Below the pieces are notes generated by a model. It ran no database searches. It saw nothing but the letters and a program-made list of their open reading frames with translations, and was not told the DNA's origin. Positions 1-9,077 of a DNA stretch of 35,584 bases are shown in pieces; within the stretch, counting starts at the first letter, position 1; each line of letters begins with the position of its first letter. The DNA comes from Dehalococcoidia bacterium (GTDB lineage Bacteria > Chloroflexota > Dehalococcoidia > Dehalococcoidales > E44-bin46). Position numbers and translations under genes: made by a program. The stretch is taken from contig JAUWIC010000028.1 in the NCBI GenBank assembly GCA_030605575.1, forward strand, positions 1-35,584, given 5' to 3'.

Positions 1-21
1 AAAAAATGGAGCGTAACGAAT

Positions 22-450
22 ATGAAAATTATTATAGCTGGGAGTAGGAATATTACTGATAAACAGAAAGTATTCCAAATAATCGATGATTTCGTACAGT
101 ACTTATATGTAGTATATGGTTTTCATGACGAAGATTTCATAGAGAAAATTGTATCTGGTACTGCTAATGGAATTGATAAACTGGGTGAGGACTGGGCAAG
201 AGAAAGTGATATAGCAATAAAGAAGTTTAAGCCGAACTGGGAAAGGAATGGAAAAAAGGCGGGAGCAATGCGTAATGCAGAAATGGCTAAGTATGCGGAT
301 GTATTGATATGTATCAGACGAGAAGATAGCATGGGGTCTAAGTCTATGACAGGAATTATGAACGGAAAAAACATCGGAGAGCAACCAACCAACAAAACAA
401 GCAATTGTTACCTCATAGACACAGCACCACATAGCTTGGGCATTGATTGA
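22..450 (+). CDS. DUF2493 / SLOG-superfamily (DprA-like Rossmann) protein
   Basis: N-terminal IIIAGSRNIT, SGTANGIDKLGEDWA, GKKAGAMRNAEMAKYADVLI are typical of DUF2493; C-terminal ~35 aa atypical. Confidence 0.75.
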   Translation: MKIIIAGSRNITDKQKVFQIIDDFVQYLYVVYGFHDEDFIEKIVSGTANGIDKLGEDWARESDIAIKKFKPNWERNGKKAGAMRNAEMAKYADVLICIRREDSMGSKSMTGIMNGKNIGEQPTNKTSNCYLIDTAPHSLGID

Positions 451-453
451 AAG

Positions 454-1569
454 CTATGCTGTCTTCCTTCTCCTCCTGCTCCTCCTGCGAGCTAATATAC
501 CAGCTACTGTACCAGCAATTGCAGCCGCGATGATTACATACTTCGTTGGGAATTCCCGTGCCGCGGCCTCTGGTCCAGGAGCTTCGAGTTCACTATACAG
601 GATAATGTCATTGGATACGCCTACTGGTATTCCATTAACCAGTATTGACAAAGCACCCAACCTCGTCTCTAAACCTAGGGTCTTAACCTTCACCGAGTAG
701 ACGTAAGTTTTCGTTTCCCCAGATTTAAGACTATCTACTTCCTTCTTCCAGTAGAGATGAGGGTCACTCATCTCGGGCTCAACTAGCTCGAATTCATCAA
801 GCGGGGCTACGGCTTCAAAAGCACCAGGGAAGAAGCTATCACTAAGAGTAATGTCCCTTACCTCATTGTCTCCCTTATTCTGGACTGTTATCTCCACCTC
901 GACTATCTCACCGGCTGACGTCAGGGTACCGGGCGTAGCCTTTTTTACTGCTGCCATATCAACATCCAATGTTGTCCAGGAAGCATTTAGCGCGCTGGGG
1001 TAAATATCCTCCTTGTCCCAGGTGACAGTGAGCCGCCCCTCTTGAATGGCGCTACCATCATAAGGCAAGCTTGATGAGACGAGCCTGGTAACACCTTCCG
1101 GAAGGAACAACCGTACGCTGTAGCTCTTTATCCTTTGGGCATTTGCCATATCATCAAAAAACAGCATGGGGGCGAACTGTATCCTCTGGAACTCCCCTGA
1201 AGATAGTTCCATGGTATAAAGTAGCGTCAGTTTCCTTACTTGTCCCGCCTCGAAATCAACCGGATTTGATAACTCCGCCCCATCGATACGGGCAGTTGCC
1301 TCTGGGGGGGAGACACTCAGATTAACTACCTCTTTAGCATTTCCGTGATTGACCAGTTCATACTCAACAGAGACCGCTGCCTCACTGGTTATGTCCATCG
1401 TGGCTGAAAGAGAATCTATGTGAATACCTCCGGTGTAGAAAAGGCCCGCCCTCGCCGGCGCGACTACCAAGAGCAACAACGAAAGTACGAGTAGTCCGGC
1501 CAGGACACCTCTCCGCATGCCCTTTTCCCATCCCCGGCAATAGCCTATCTTAAACCAAAACCCCTTCAT
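454..1569 (-). CDS. Secreted/membrane-anchored beta-sandwich protein (CARDB/DUF11-like) with C-terminal TM helix and Arg-rich tail
   Basis: N-terminal signal peptide (VLAGLLVLSLLLLVVAPARA), DUF11-like segment (VEITVQNKGDNEVRDITLSDSFFPGAFEAV), C-terminal YVIIAAAIAGTVAGILARRRSRRRRKTA. Confidence 0.7.
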   Translation of the reverse strand: MKGFWFKIGYCRGWEKGMRRGVLAGLLVLSLLLLVVAPARAGLFYTGGIHIDSLSATMDITSEAAVSVEYELVNHGNAKEVVNLSVSPPEATARIDGAELSNPVDFEAGQVRKLTLLYTMELSSGEFQRIQFAPMLFFDDMANAQRIKSYSVRLFLPEGVTRLVSSSLPYDGSAIQEGRLTVTWDKEDIYPSALNASWTTLDVDMAAVKKATPGTLTSAGEIVEVEITVQNKGDNEVRDITLSDSFFPGAFEAVAPLDEFELVEPEMSDPHLYWKKEVDSLKSGETKTYVYSVKVKTLGLETRLGALSILVNGIPVGVSNDIILYSELEAPGPEAAAREFPTKYVIIAAAIAGTVAGILARRRSRRRRKTA

Positions 1570-1597
1570 CTCTTGCCTCTACTGACCTCTCTTTCTC

Positions 1598-4500
1598 TCA
1601 GGGACAAATAGAAGGTGAATATCCGTCTAGGTAGAAGTGTGCCTGTTCGCAGAGACAGCCACCATGAAAATTATAGGTCATGGTACTTGGGTTTGCCAGA
1701 GAGACCCAGACCCTGGCTCTGCCGTCGTCCAAACGAAAGCAGGCGATGTCATCCAACCCATCACCATTGAAGTCACCAACCAGCGGTACGTCTTGGCTGG
1801 AGCCAAAGTCAGAATGCCAAAGCGCCCTTCTACCCTCTAAACCATCGCTCCAGAAGCCAAACACGGTTGACAGTCCAACGTAGACCTCACCATCGTCCAT
1901 ATTAAAAGAGACAATATCTTGCCGACCATCGCCGTTGAAATCACCGACCATTGGTGTTTCCTCACCGAGGCAGAACTCGTCATGCCAGAGACAAAACATG
2001 GTGAAGGTGTCTTCACCGGGCACAGAGCGGATGACACGAACACCACCCCAGTTTCTCTCGAAGGAAACAGCATCATCGTACCCATCCCCGTCAAAATCAC
2101 CAACAAAAGGTATCTCACCTGCGGGCGAGAAGTCATCACCCCATACCGCACCACGCACTTTGACGTCTTTCTCCCCCTGGTAGAATTTAACTTTATCCGT
2201 GTAGCCATCCCCATCTGGGTCTCCAAACCTAAGCACCGCATCAGGGTTGAATGTTCCAAACTGGCCCGTCTGCTCATCCCCGCATTCATAAGGTGTACCT
2301 CTAGCCGCCCAAAGACCAAGTATGTCCCTAACGTGATAAGGCACCACGATACAATCTCCCCCAGACCTCTCCCATATCAGGGGCGAAAAACTGGCTGCGT
2401 GCCCATATCCGGGGCGTTCTTCGGGTATTTCAAAACTATGACCCGTTGACCTGAATACACCTGCTCGGAATGGCTCATAACCGTCAGTAAACCATACAGA
2501 TGCAATATCACATCTACCGTCACCATCGAAATCGCCAGCAACAGGTACATTATTCTCACTCCAGCCATCCCAATCAAGCCACAACGTCTTAGCCCCAAAT
2601 CCGCCACCACTCACGTTAACCGCAGGGTGCTCACAATACGGGTAGTTCATTGTGTATTCCCAGGGCCGGACTTTATCGAAAATGCTGCCGGACATAGCAC
2701 CTATCTTGTCATTCCAGATGAATTCCGGACCGTAGTCTTCACAACCGATGGCAAACGACTGCGGTTCCAGAATCCGATACTTACCCTCATAATAGACAAT
2801 GTTAAACCCATGCCCCGGATGCTCAGCGTTGAAGATACAGTTGTGACAGACCCCCAGCGACCTCAGCATAGCCGACTCCAGTATGGCAAAGTCCTCGCAG
2901 TCCCCGAAGTAGTCTTTATCAGCATCTATCACATATCTGGCACCGCTATATCTGAGCGTATAGGCTGCCGGCACTGGAAAGTCGCCCGGGTTATGGCCAT
3001 AGTCACCAGGTTCATACGGCGAGGGCAATAGTTCATTGATGCATCTCCGGTTCAGGTCATCACCACGGTATCCCATGTGCCTCGGTATCCACCATGATAC
3101 CGCCCGGATGAAGTTGTCGGTAGTAGCGTAAGGGTCACCGGTATCAAGGTCCAAAACGCTTATTCCTATTTCATTGGCATATTCAAACAGGGCATCAATG
3201 GCAGCACTATGGACAATTGCTCTGTCCTCGGGGCTATACAAATACGCTGATGGGGCATCACCCCAGGTATGGTCAGTAAGGCATTCAATGCACCGTGAAG
3301 GGCATGGTCCGCCACAGTCAACCCCAGTCTCACCCTGGTTCTGAACACCATCGCTACAACTGCCACAGGTAATTACCTTACTTAAGGTATGGCTATTGCC
3401 ACCGCTATCACATACCTTGGCCGTCACCGTAGCCGTCATCACATTGTGGACGATGAAGGAGAACTGTGCTCCCGCAGTGCTGCCTTCCAACCCCGGCGTA
3501 ACCGTCAAACCATGCCAGTAGTCAGCGTGGTAGGAGCCGTCCAGACCCAGGGTGTCAGTCTTTTGCCACATGCTGACTATCTCCCTATCGTCATCGGCTA
3601 GGATAGTAACGGTAACCTCCTCGCCATACGCTGGCTGCTCCGGTTCCACCCGGATCGAGTTTATCATCGGAGAACGGGTGTCCACTGGCGTAAAGGTGAA
3701 ATCAAAGCCTTCAGCGCTGGAGTCTTCAATTCTCACTACCTGCCCTTTGGCTGTTCGCCAGCTGCCCTGCCACTGGCACACATCTGAGGCCGGGTTAAAG
3801 ACCGGTGCCAATACGTACTCCCCAGGGCATAGTCTTCCGATATAGTAGGTAAGGTCCGGCCCGGGCAAATCTCCTTCCATGCGCCTGGTGACATCGGCAT
3901 ACCATACCATGCCGCCTTCTTTGCAACTCGTGATAGGCTGGGGTTCACCCTCCAACTCTAAGAGGATGGTCTCGGCCTCACATACCTCAATTAAAAGGGT
4001 ACCCGCCCTATAGGGGAAGTCATGGATAGTACCCGAAATAGAGTACCAGCACATCTCGTAAGTGGGAGGGAGTGGGGTAATCGTAATCGGGGCTACCTCC
4101 AAAGTCATCTCAGAGGTGCTGCCTCTATTATCGTATTCATCAAGGGCTTCGGCATGATAAGTCAGTTCACCTTCTTCATAGGGGCCACCGGTATATATAC
4201 ACTCCCAATAGGTTCTGCCTTTTTCATCGACTCCCTGGCTCGGTTCAAGGCACTCCTCAACCATCTCCCCATCAATATAAATCTCCAATTTGGTGACTTC
4301 TGAATCATCCCTTGCCCGCGCCGTAAACGTTACCTCGCTTAACGTGGTAACATCTAGGGGAGAATAAGTGATGGTTACAATCGGCGGGACGGTGTCACCA
4401 ATCTCAAATGTCTTCTCCAGACAGTTATTCTGCTCATTGCTTTCGGTTACATCACCTTCCCAATCAGCGCAGACCTCTATTTCATGCTCGGGCTGTGTTG

Positions 4501-5386
4501 CCTGCCATTCATAGTCGAAAGGATTGTCAATCCACTGTCCGGGCAACATTTCATAAATGTTGACATAGTCTCTCGCCACCAGCTCGCCATCAATAAAAAG
4601 CGCATTGCAGAATGGTGTCGTTGGACCGTGTGGGTTAACCACGCTGCCCTCTCCCTCATTCACTATCCTGTAACGGATATCACCGTCCTCTTGGCGGATT
4701 TCCGTTGTCACCAGGTCAGGTAACTCTGGTGGCGCAGTCACAATCTGGGCTTCCACCCAGGCTGCCCAATCCTGCCCCGAATTCTGCCCCGCATCCACAT
4801 ACAGGATGAACTGCCCGGATTTACCGGCTATTGAACTCAGACCCTGAGTTACTGAATCGAGCTTACCGTCATAGGTTGCCCCTTGGCTTAGAATTGTCTG
4901 CCTGGTTTGCCCCTCTTCAAACTGGACCTTAAAGGTAACGCCGTCGCTTTCCGTAGCCCCCTTGAGAAACCCCACCGTAACTTTAAGTTCGGTATCAGCA
5001 GGGACCGTCAGCAGGGGGTATCTGCCCATTATCCAGCCGTTGCTTACCCACTGGGGATGCGTTTCCAGAACCCTGGTTCTTACGCTGTTATCCTCAAGCT
5101 GCCAGTTGTCCCTGTAGAGAGCAAAACCCTTGTTATCGCTATCACTTCCTGGAAAGGAGAGGCTGCCGGCACCGCTTCCCTAGGATGCACTGGATGCTTG
5201 GGCTATGAAATCGTAGAAGATGCTATCAGCGGCGGAAGCAGTTTTACTAGCTATGTTGAGAGGAATGCTTGCAATTAAGAGGGATACAAGGAGGATGGCG
5301 ATTACAGGAACTATGAAGAATCGTAGTCGGCTGGGATACTGAGGTTTCAGGCGGCAACTATCTGGATAAAGCCCTCGCAGTTTCAT
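1598..5386 (-). pseudogene. Large secreted multidomain protein (CARDB-like, Ig-like, transglutaminase-like, five FG-GAP/VCBS-like repeats), interrupted by an in-frame TAG at 5180-5182
   Basis: 68-aa signal-peptide ORF (5180..5386) and 1143-aa ORF (1598..5029) lie in the same frame; the 50 codons between them are open apart from one TAG. Repeats GDFDGDGRCDIASVW, GDPDGDGYTDKVKF, GDFDGDGYDDAVSF, GDFNGDGRQDIVSF, GDFNGDGLDDIACF; transglutaminase-like GDCEDFAILESAMLRSLGV...HGFNIVYYEGKYRILEPQ. Confidence 0.75.
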
Positions 5387-5484
5387 TGTTTACCCATCAG
5401 TGGGCAGATTACGGTACAACGATGTTGGAACTCTCTAGTGTAACCCTCAATTAGCCCATAGTCAATATCATATTAAAGATAAAA

Positions 5485-5510
5485 GGGTCTTGGCGGTTAC
5501 ACCAAGACCC
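5485..5510 (-). terminator. Rho-independent terminator downstream of tRNA-Asp
   Basis: On minus strand GGGTCTTGG-tgtaaccg-CCAAGACCC followed by TTTTATCTTT; 9-bp perfect stem. Confidence 0.75.
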
Positions 5511-5566
5511 GAATTTAAGTCCTTCTTTGAGATGAACTTTGAAAGTCACGCTAAAGATATCAGATG

Positions 5567-5640
5567 CGACCCCGGTGGGATTTGAACCCACGATCTCCAC
5601 CGTGACAGGGTGGCATGTTAGTCCGCTACACCACGGGGCC
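5567..5640 (-). tRNA. tRNA-Asp (GUC)
   Basis: Minus strand GGCCCCGTGGTGTAGCGGACTAACATGCCACCCTGTCACGGTGGAGATCGTGGGTTCAAATCCCACCGGGGTCG: cloverleaf, anticodon GTC, GGTTCAAATCC T-arm, G73. Confidence 0.95.
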
Positions 5641-5696
5641 ATTCTAGTTCGGTAGGGTTTTTGGGAGTCGGTTGATTAAATCTTCTACTTAGCTAA

Positions 5697-5725
5697 AGTT
5701 TATCAGGAGTAATATGTTGTGTCAA
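5697..5725 (-). promoter_or_regulatory. Sigma70-type promoter for tRNA-Asp
   Basis: Minus strand TTGACA-17 nt-TAAACT, about 60 nt upstream of the tRNA. Confidence 0.6.
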
Positions 5726-5804
5726 TCTGAATAGCGTCGGATTATTAATCAACCTCATTGCCTTTTAGCGGTAATGATGAGCTCAGGTATTAACCGGACA
5801 TACA

Positions 5805-5840
5805 TTGTGTGTGCTTTTGGTTGTGTGGTATAATATACCA
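5805..5840 (+). promoter_or_regulatory. Putative promoter of rpsF-ssb-rpsR
   Basis: TATAAT at 5829-5834 inside palindrome TGGTATAATATACCA; weak -35 TTGTGT. Confidence 0.45.
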
Positions 5841-5859
5841 TAAATTTTTTTGAGGGCAA

Positions 5860-6198
5860 ATGGTATCTGGAAGGACATCTAAGCAAGCAGTAAAAGCGGA
5901 AGAGGTGGAGTTGCGTGACTACGAGCTGGTAGTAATTATTAGTCCCGAGGTGGAGGCTGAGAAATTAGAGGCGATGATAGATAATATAAGCCAGCTTATT
6001 ACGGAGCGGGGCGGTATCATTTCCGGTGTCGATAGATGGGGTAAAAGAAAATTAGCCTATCCGATAAAACATTTTATGGAGGGTAGTTATGTGCTAGCTC
6101 AGTTTAAATTGAAGCCGACATCGAGCCAGGAGCTCGAAGCCAGGCTACGGATTTCTGAGGAGGTTCTGCGGCATCTGTTGGTAAAGTTGGGTAGCTAA
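5860..6198 (+). CDS. rpsF: 30S ribosomal protein S6
   Basis: RDYELVVIISPEVEAEKLEAMIDNI...GGIISGVDRWGKRKLAYPIKHFMEGSYVLAQF; followed by ssb and rpsR. Confidence 0.95.
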   Translation: MVSGRTSKQAVKAEEVELRDYELVVIISPEVEAEKLEAMIDNISQLITERGGIISGVDRWGKRKLAYPIKHFMEGSYVLAQFKLKPTSSQELEARLRISEEVLRHLLVKLGS

Positions 6199-6244
6199 TT
6201 AGGAGAAACGTTTTTATTAGAGGTTGAGGAGGAGTGTTGAGACA

Positions 6245-6676
6245 ATGGCAAGTCTAAATAAGATGATGATTATTGGTAATCTTGGGAGCGAACCTGAAAT
6301 GCGCTTCACCCCAAATGGCAACCCGGTAACTTCATTTCGGGTGGCTACTAACTGGAGATATACTACCGGTCAGGGTGAGCGTAGAGAGGAGACGGAGTGG
6401 TTTACTGTGGTCGCTTGGAATAGGCTGGCGGAACAGTGCAACCAGTTCCTGACTAAGGGTCGGCTGGTCTATGCCGAGGGTAGATTACGCACCCGCACCT
6501 GGGAGGGCCAGGACGGGCAAAGGTATTTTCGCAATGAGATAGTAGTCGACAAGGTAACATTCCTTGATAGGCAGGCAGTAGCCCCGCTTCCTGAAGAGAA
6601 GGCTGAAGAGAAGGCTGAGGAAGCTGAGGTTGGTGAATTGGAGCCAGAGGACATTCCATTTGAAAGTGAAGGCTAG
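6245..6676 (+). CDS. ssb: Single-stranded DNA-binding protein
   Basis: MASLNKMMIIGNLGSEPEMRFTPNGNPVTSFRVATNWRY OB fold; acidic tail ending EPEDIPFESEG. Confidence 0.95.
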   Translation: MASLNKMMIIGNLGSEPEMRFTPNGNPVTSFRVATNWRYTTGQGERREETEWFTVVAWNRLAEQCNQFLTKGRLVYAEGRLRTRTWEGQDGQRYFRNEIVVDKVTFLDRQAVAPLPEEKAEEKAEEAEVGELEPEDIPFESEG

Positions 6677-6699
6677 CTTTAGTAAGGAATCTATAACGA

Positions 6700-7002
6700 G
6701 TGGCTATTTTTAGACAACAAGTTGGTGAATCGAGGCGTAGAAGCAGGGCAGGTATATCGCCAAGGCATAAGTTTTGTTCCTTCTGTGCTGATAAGACTGA
6801 GATTATAGATTATAAAGACCCCTTGAAATTGCGCCCTTACATATCAAATCGGGGGAAGATTGAGCCGCGTCGTAAAACGGGCACTTGTGCCAGGCATCAG
6901 CGGGCTTTAGCCGTGGCGATAAAGAGAGCGCGGCATTTAGCTCTATTACCGTATGTGCCGGCCCATATCCATAAGGCGGGGGGCGTTGGCGTACGCGGTT
7001 AG
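6700..7002 (+). CDS. rpsR: 30S ribosomal protein S18
   Basis: [65 protein letters not shown] start. Confidence 0.95.
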   Translation: MAIFRQQVGESRRRSRAGISPRHKFCSFCADKTEIIDYKDPLKLRPYISNRGKIEPRRKTGTCARHQRALAVAIKRARHLALLPYVPAHIHKAGGVGVRG

Positions 7003-7046
7003 TTGGGTGGAGGTTATAACTATTTTGTGCCGATTGAGAGATTGGA

Positions 7047-7187
7047 GTGCCTAAAAGGACTTATCAACCAAAGAGGATTCCGAGGAAGCGCGAGCATGGT
7101 TTTCGGGCGAGAATGAGCACTCGGAGTGGGCAAGCTATCTTGAAAGCGAGGCGACTCAAGGGTCGTAAAAGATTGACCGTGGTGTGA
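7047..7187 (+). CDS. rpmH: 50S ribosomal protein L34 (absent from supplied ORF track)
   Basis: GTG start; [46 protein letters not shown], directly upstream of rnpA. Confidence 0.95.
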   Translation: MPKRTYQPKRIPRKREHGFRARMSTRSGQAILKARRLKGRKRLTVV

Positions 7188-7230
7188 AGCAGTGGGCACT
7201 TGGTGAGGTTATTTATTAACCGCCTCTTTC

Positions 7231-7266
7231 TTTTTCCCCTCCCCTTATCAAGGGAAGGGGAAAAAA
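7231..7266. repeat. GC-rich intergenic palindrome (dispersed family copy 1)
   Basis: TTTTTCCCCTCCCCTT-atc-AAGGGAAGGGGAAAAAA, one mismatch in stem. Confidence 0.7.
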
Positions 7267-7345
7267 GTTTAGAGGGCGTTAGCCTCTAGAGGAATTTCCC
7301 TTGATAAATGGGCTGGTTACTGGTAAATTGGTTAGGAGTGAGGTT

Positions 7346-7708
7346 ATGCGCCGGGAGCAGTGTCTTACCAAGCGGAGACAGTATGCATTGGTTTATAGTG
7401 AGGGTAGGGCGTGGGTGAATAGTTTGGTGGTGATGAAAGCTCTGTCTAATGGTTTTACTTTATCCCGGTATGGCTTCTCGGTTAGTCGGCAGGTAGGTAA
7501 GGCAGTGACCAGGAATAGGGTAAAGCGTCGGCTCCGTGAAATCTTGCGGCTAACACCACTTGAGCCGGGATGGGATATTGTATTTATTGCTCGCCCGGTG
7601 GTGGCGGCTGCCGATTATGCTAGTCTTAAGGAATCGGTTAGGGGGTTGTTATCCCGAGCTGGTTTATTGAAAACCGCCGAAAGCAATTTCAGGAGGGTTC
7701 AGAGCTAG
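7346..7708 (+). CDS. rnpA: Ribonuclease P protein component
   Basis: Internal ATG at 7346 preferred; [28 protein letters not shown] signature. Confidence 0.92.
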   Translation: MRREQCLTKRRQYALVYSEGRAWVNSLVVMKALSNGFTLSRYGFSVSRQVGKAVTRNRVKRRLREILRLTPLEPGWDIVFIARPVVAAADYASLKESVRGLLSRAGLLKTAESNFRRVQS

Positions 7709-7713
7709 GGGGT

Positions 7714-7950
7714 ATGAAGAAGTTAGCTTTAGCGTTAATTAGACTTTATCAGTTGACCATCTCACGGGTTAAGCCGTCATCCTGCCGCTATTTCCCAACT
7801 TGCTCTCAATATACCTATGAAGCCGTTGAAAGGTTTGGTTTTTTTAGAGGGGTGTGGCTGGGGATAAAGCGACTGGCTCGTTGTCAGCCTCTGCATGTCG
7901 GTGGTTATGACCCGGTACCTGATAGATGGCATTTTAGGGGGAGTGAGTAA
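7714..7950 (+). CDS. yidD: Membrane protein insertion efficiency factor YidD
   Basis: [62 protein letters not shown]. Confidence 0.95.
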   Translation: MKKLALALIRLYQLTISRVKPSSCRYFPTCSQYTYEAVERFGFFRGVWLGIKRLARCQPLHVGGYDPVPDRWHFRGSE

Positions 7951-9066
7951 GTGTGGATTAAGCACAATAGAAGGTTGTTGGCTAAGGTCTTACTTCTGCT
8001 GGTTATCCTTGTTATCGGCGGGGTAACCGTTTCCGGGTGTTATGGTAGGTCTCAGCCCAGGGGCTGGTCAGGGGTGGTAATAGCTGATGACAGCCTATTT
8101 GTTGGTTCTCTGGATGGTCGGCTGGTCGGTCTGAATAAATCGGATGGTAGTCGTCTATGGACATCAGAATCCGAAATAGTTATTTATGGCACTCCAGCGG
8201 TAGAGGGGGATTTGGTTTACGTCGGTGGCTATAATGGGAGGGTTTATGCTGTTAGTTTTAGCACAGGCGCTTTGAGATGGGTGTATCCCCGCGAAGGTAA
8301 TCTTGAGTCTATAGTTGGTGGGGTAGTGGTATCTCAAGGCATGGTCTATTTTGGCTGTTCTGATGGTAAGGTCTATGCCCTGGATGCGGTTACTGGTGAC
8401 AGGGTATGGCAGTCGTTTGAGACCGGGGACAAGATTTGGTCAACCCCGGTGATTGATGGTGACACGCTGTATATTACTTCCTTTGATAAAAAGCTCTATG
8501 CTCTGGATGCTAATACTGGTAGTGAAAAGTGGGTGTTTGAAGCTGGGGGGGCTATTGCTTCTACACCACTGGTCTATGAGAACACAGTTTATATCGGTTC
8601 CTTTGATAGGTATCTTTACGCCGTAGATGCCACCGATGGTAGCCTGAGGTGGCGGTCAGAGGTTGAAGCCGGTAGTTGGTATTGGGCTAAACCGGTAGCT
8701 TATAATGGTGTTATCTATGCCCCGAACCTTGACGGCAAGGTCTATATTTTGGATGCTGAGACTGGGCGCGAGGTCGCCGGCGCTGTTGACCTGGGAAGCC
8801 CGATTAGCTCAGACCCGGTGGTAGTTGAGGGCAGGGTTATTATTGCTTCCCAGGAAGGTAAAATATATTCTCTGGATACCGGTAATAATCAGGTTGTTCT
8901 GCTGCGCAATGTAGGGGATGATGGGCAAGAGATATATGCCCCCCTTTGTGCCAGTGATGGGGTGGTATATATCCATACTCAAAGCTCAAAGCAAGATACC
9001 CTGTATGCACTGAATGCACAGACAGGGGTAGAAGTGTGGAGACCTGTTTCTTTAAGTAGTAAGTGA
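7951..9066 (+). CDS. PQQ-binding-like beta-propeller (BamB-like) lipoprotein
   Basis: Lipobox-like VTVSGC; repeats of VYALDAVTGDRVWQ / LYALDANTGSEKWVF / LYAVDATDGSLRWRS type. Confidence 0.85.
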   Translation: MWIKHNRRLLAKVLLLLVILVIGGVTVSGCYGRSQPRGWSGVVIADDSLFVGSLDGRLVGLNKSDGSRLWTSESEIVIYGTPAVEGDLVYVGGYNGRVYAVSFSTGALRWVYPREGNLESIVGGVVVSQGMVYFGCSDGKVYALDAVTGDRVWQSFETGDKIWSTPVIDGDTLYITSFDKKLYALDANTGSEKWVFEAGGAIASTPLVYENTVYIGSFDRYLYAVDATDGSLRWRSEVEAGSWYWAKPVAYNGVIYAPNLDGKVYILDAETGREVAGAVDLGSPISSDPVVVEGRVIIASQEGKIYSLDTGNNQVVLLRNVGDDGQEIYAPLCASDGVVYIHTQSSKQDTLYALNAQTGVEVWRPVSLSSK

Positions 9067-9077
9067 GGTAGATTTCA

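Noticed and set aside
340-450. Possible frameshift in the C-terminus of the DUF2493 protein
   Set aside because: The tail looks atypical, but no alternative frame restores an obvious family C-terminus, so not claimed.
443-700. 85-aa plus-strand ORF with a Leu-rich start (MIESYAVFLLLLLLLRAN)
   Set aside because: It is antisense to the Arg-rich tail of the 454..1569 gene; the Leu run is the complement of Arg/Lys codons, not a real signal peptide.
1637-4723. Numerous plus-strand ORFs (60-176 aa) opposite the large surface protein gene
   Set aside because: They lie antisense to a coherent coding frame, lack Shine-Dalgarno sites and give no recognisable domain; shadow ORFs.
6590-6640. Short GAAGAGAAGGCTGA repeat in ssb
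   Set aside because: Encodes the usual acidic, low-complexity linker of SSB; not unusual.
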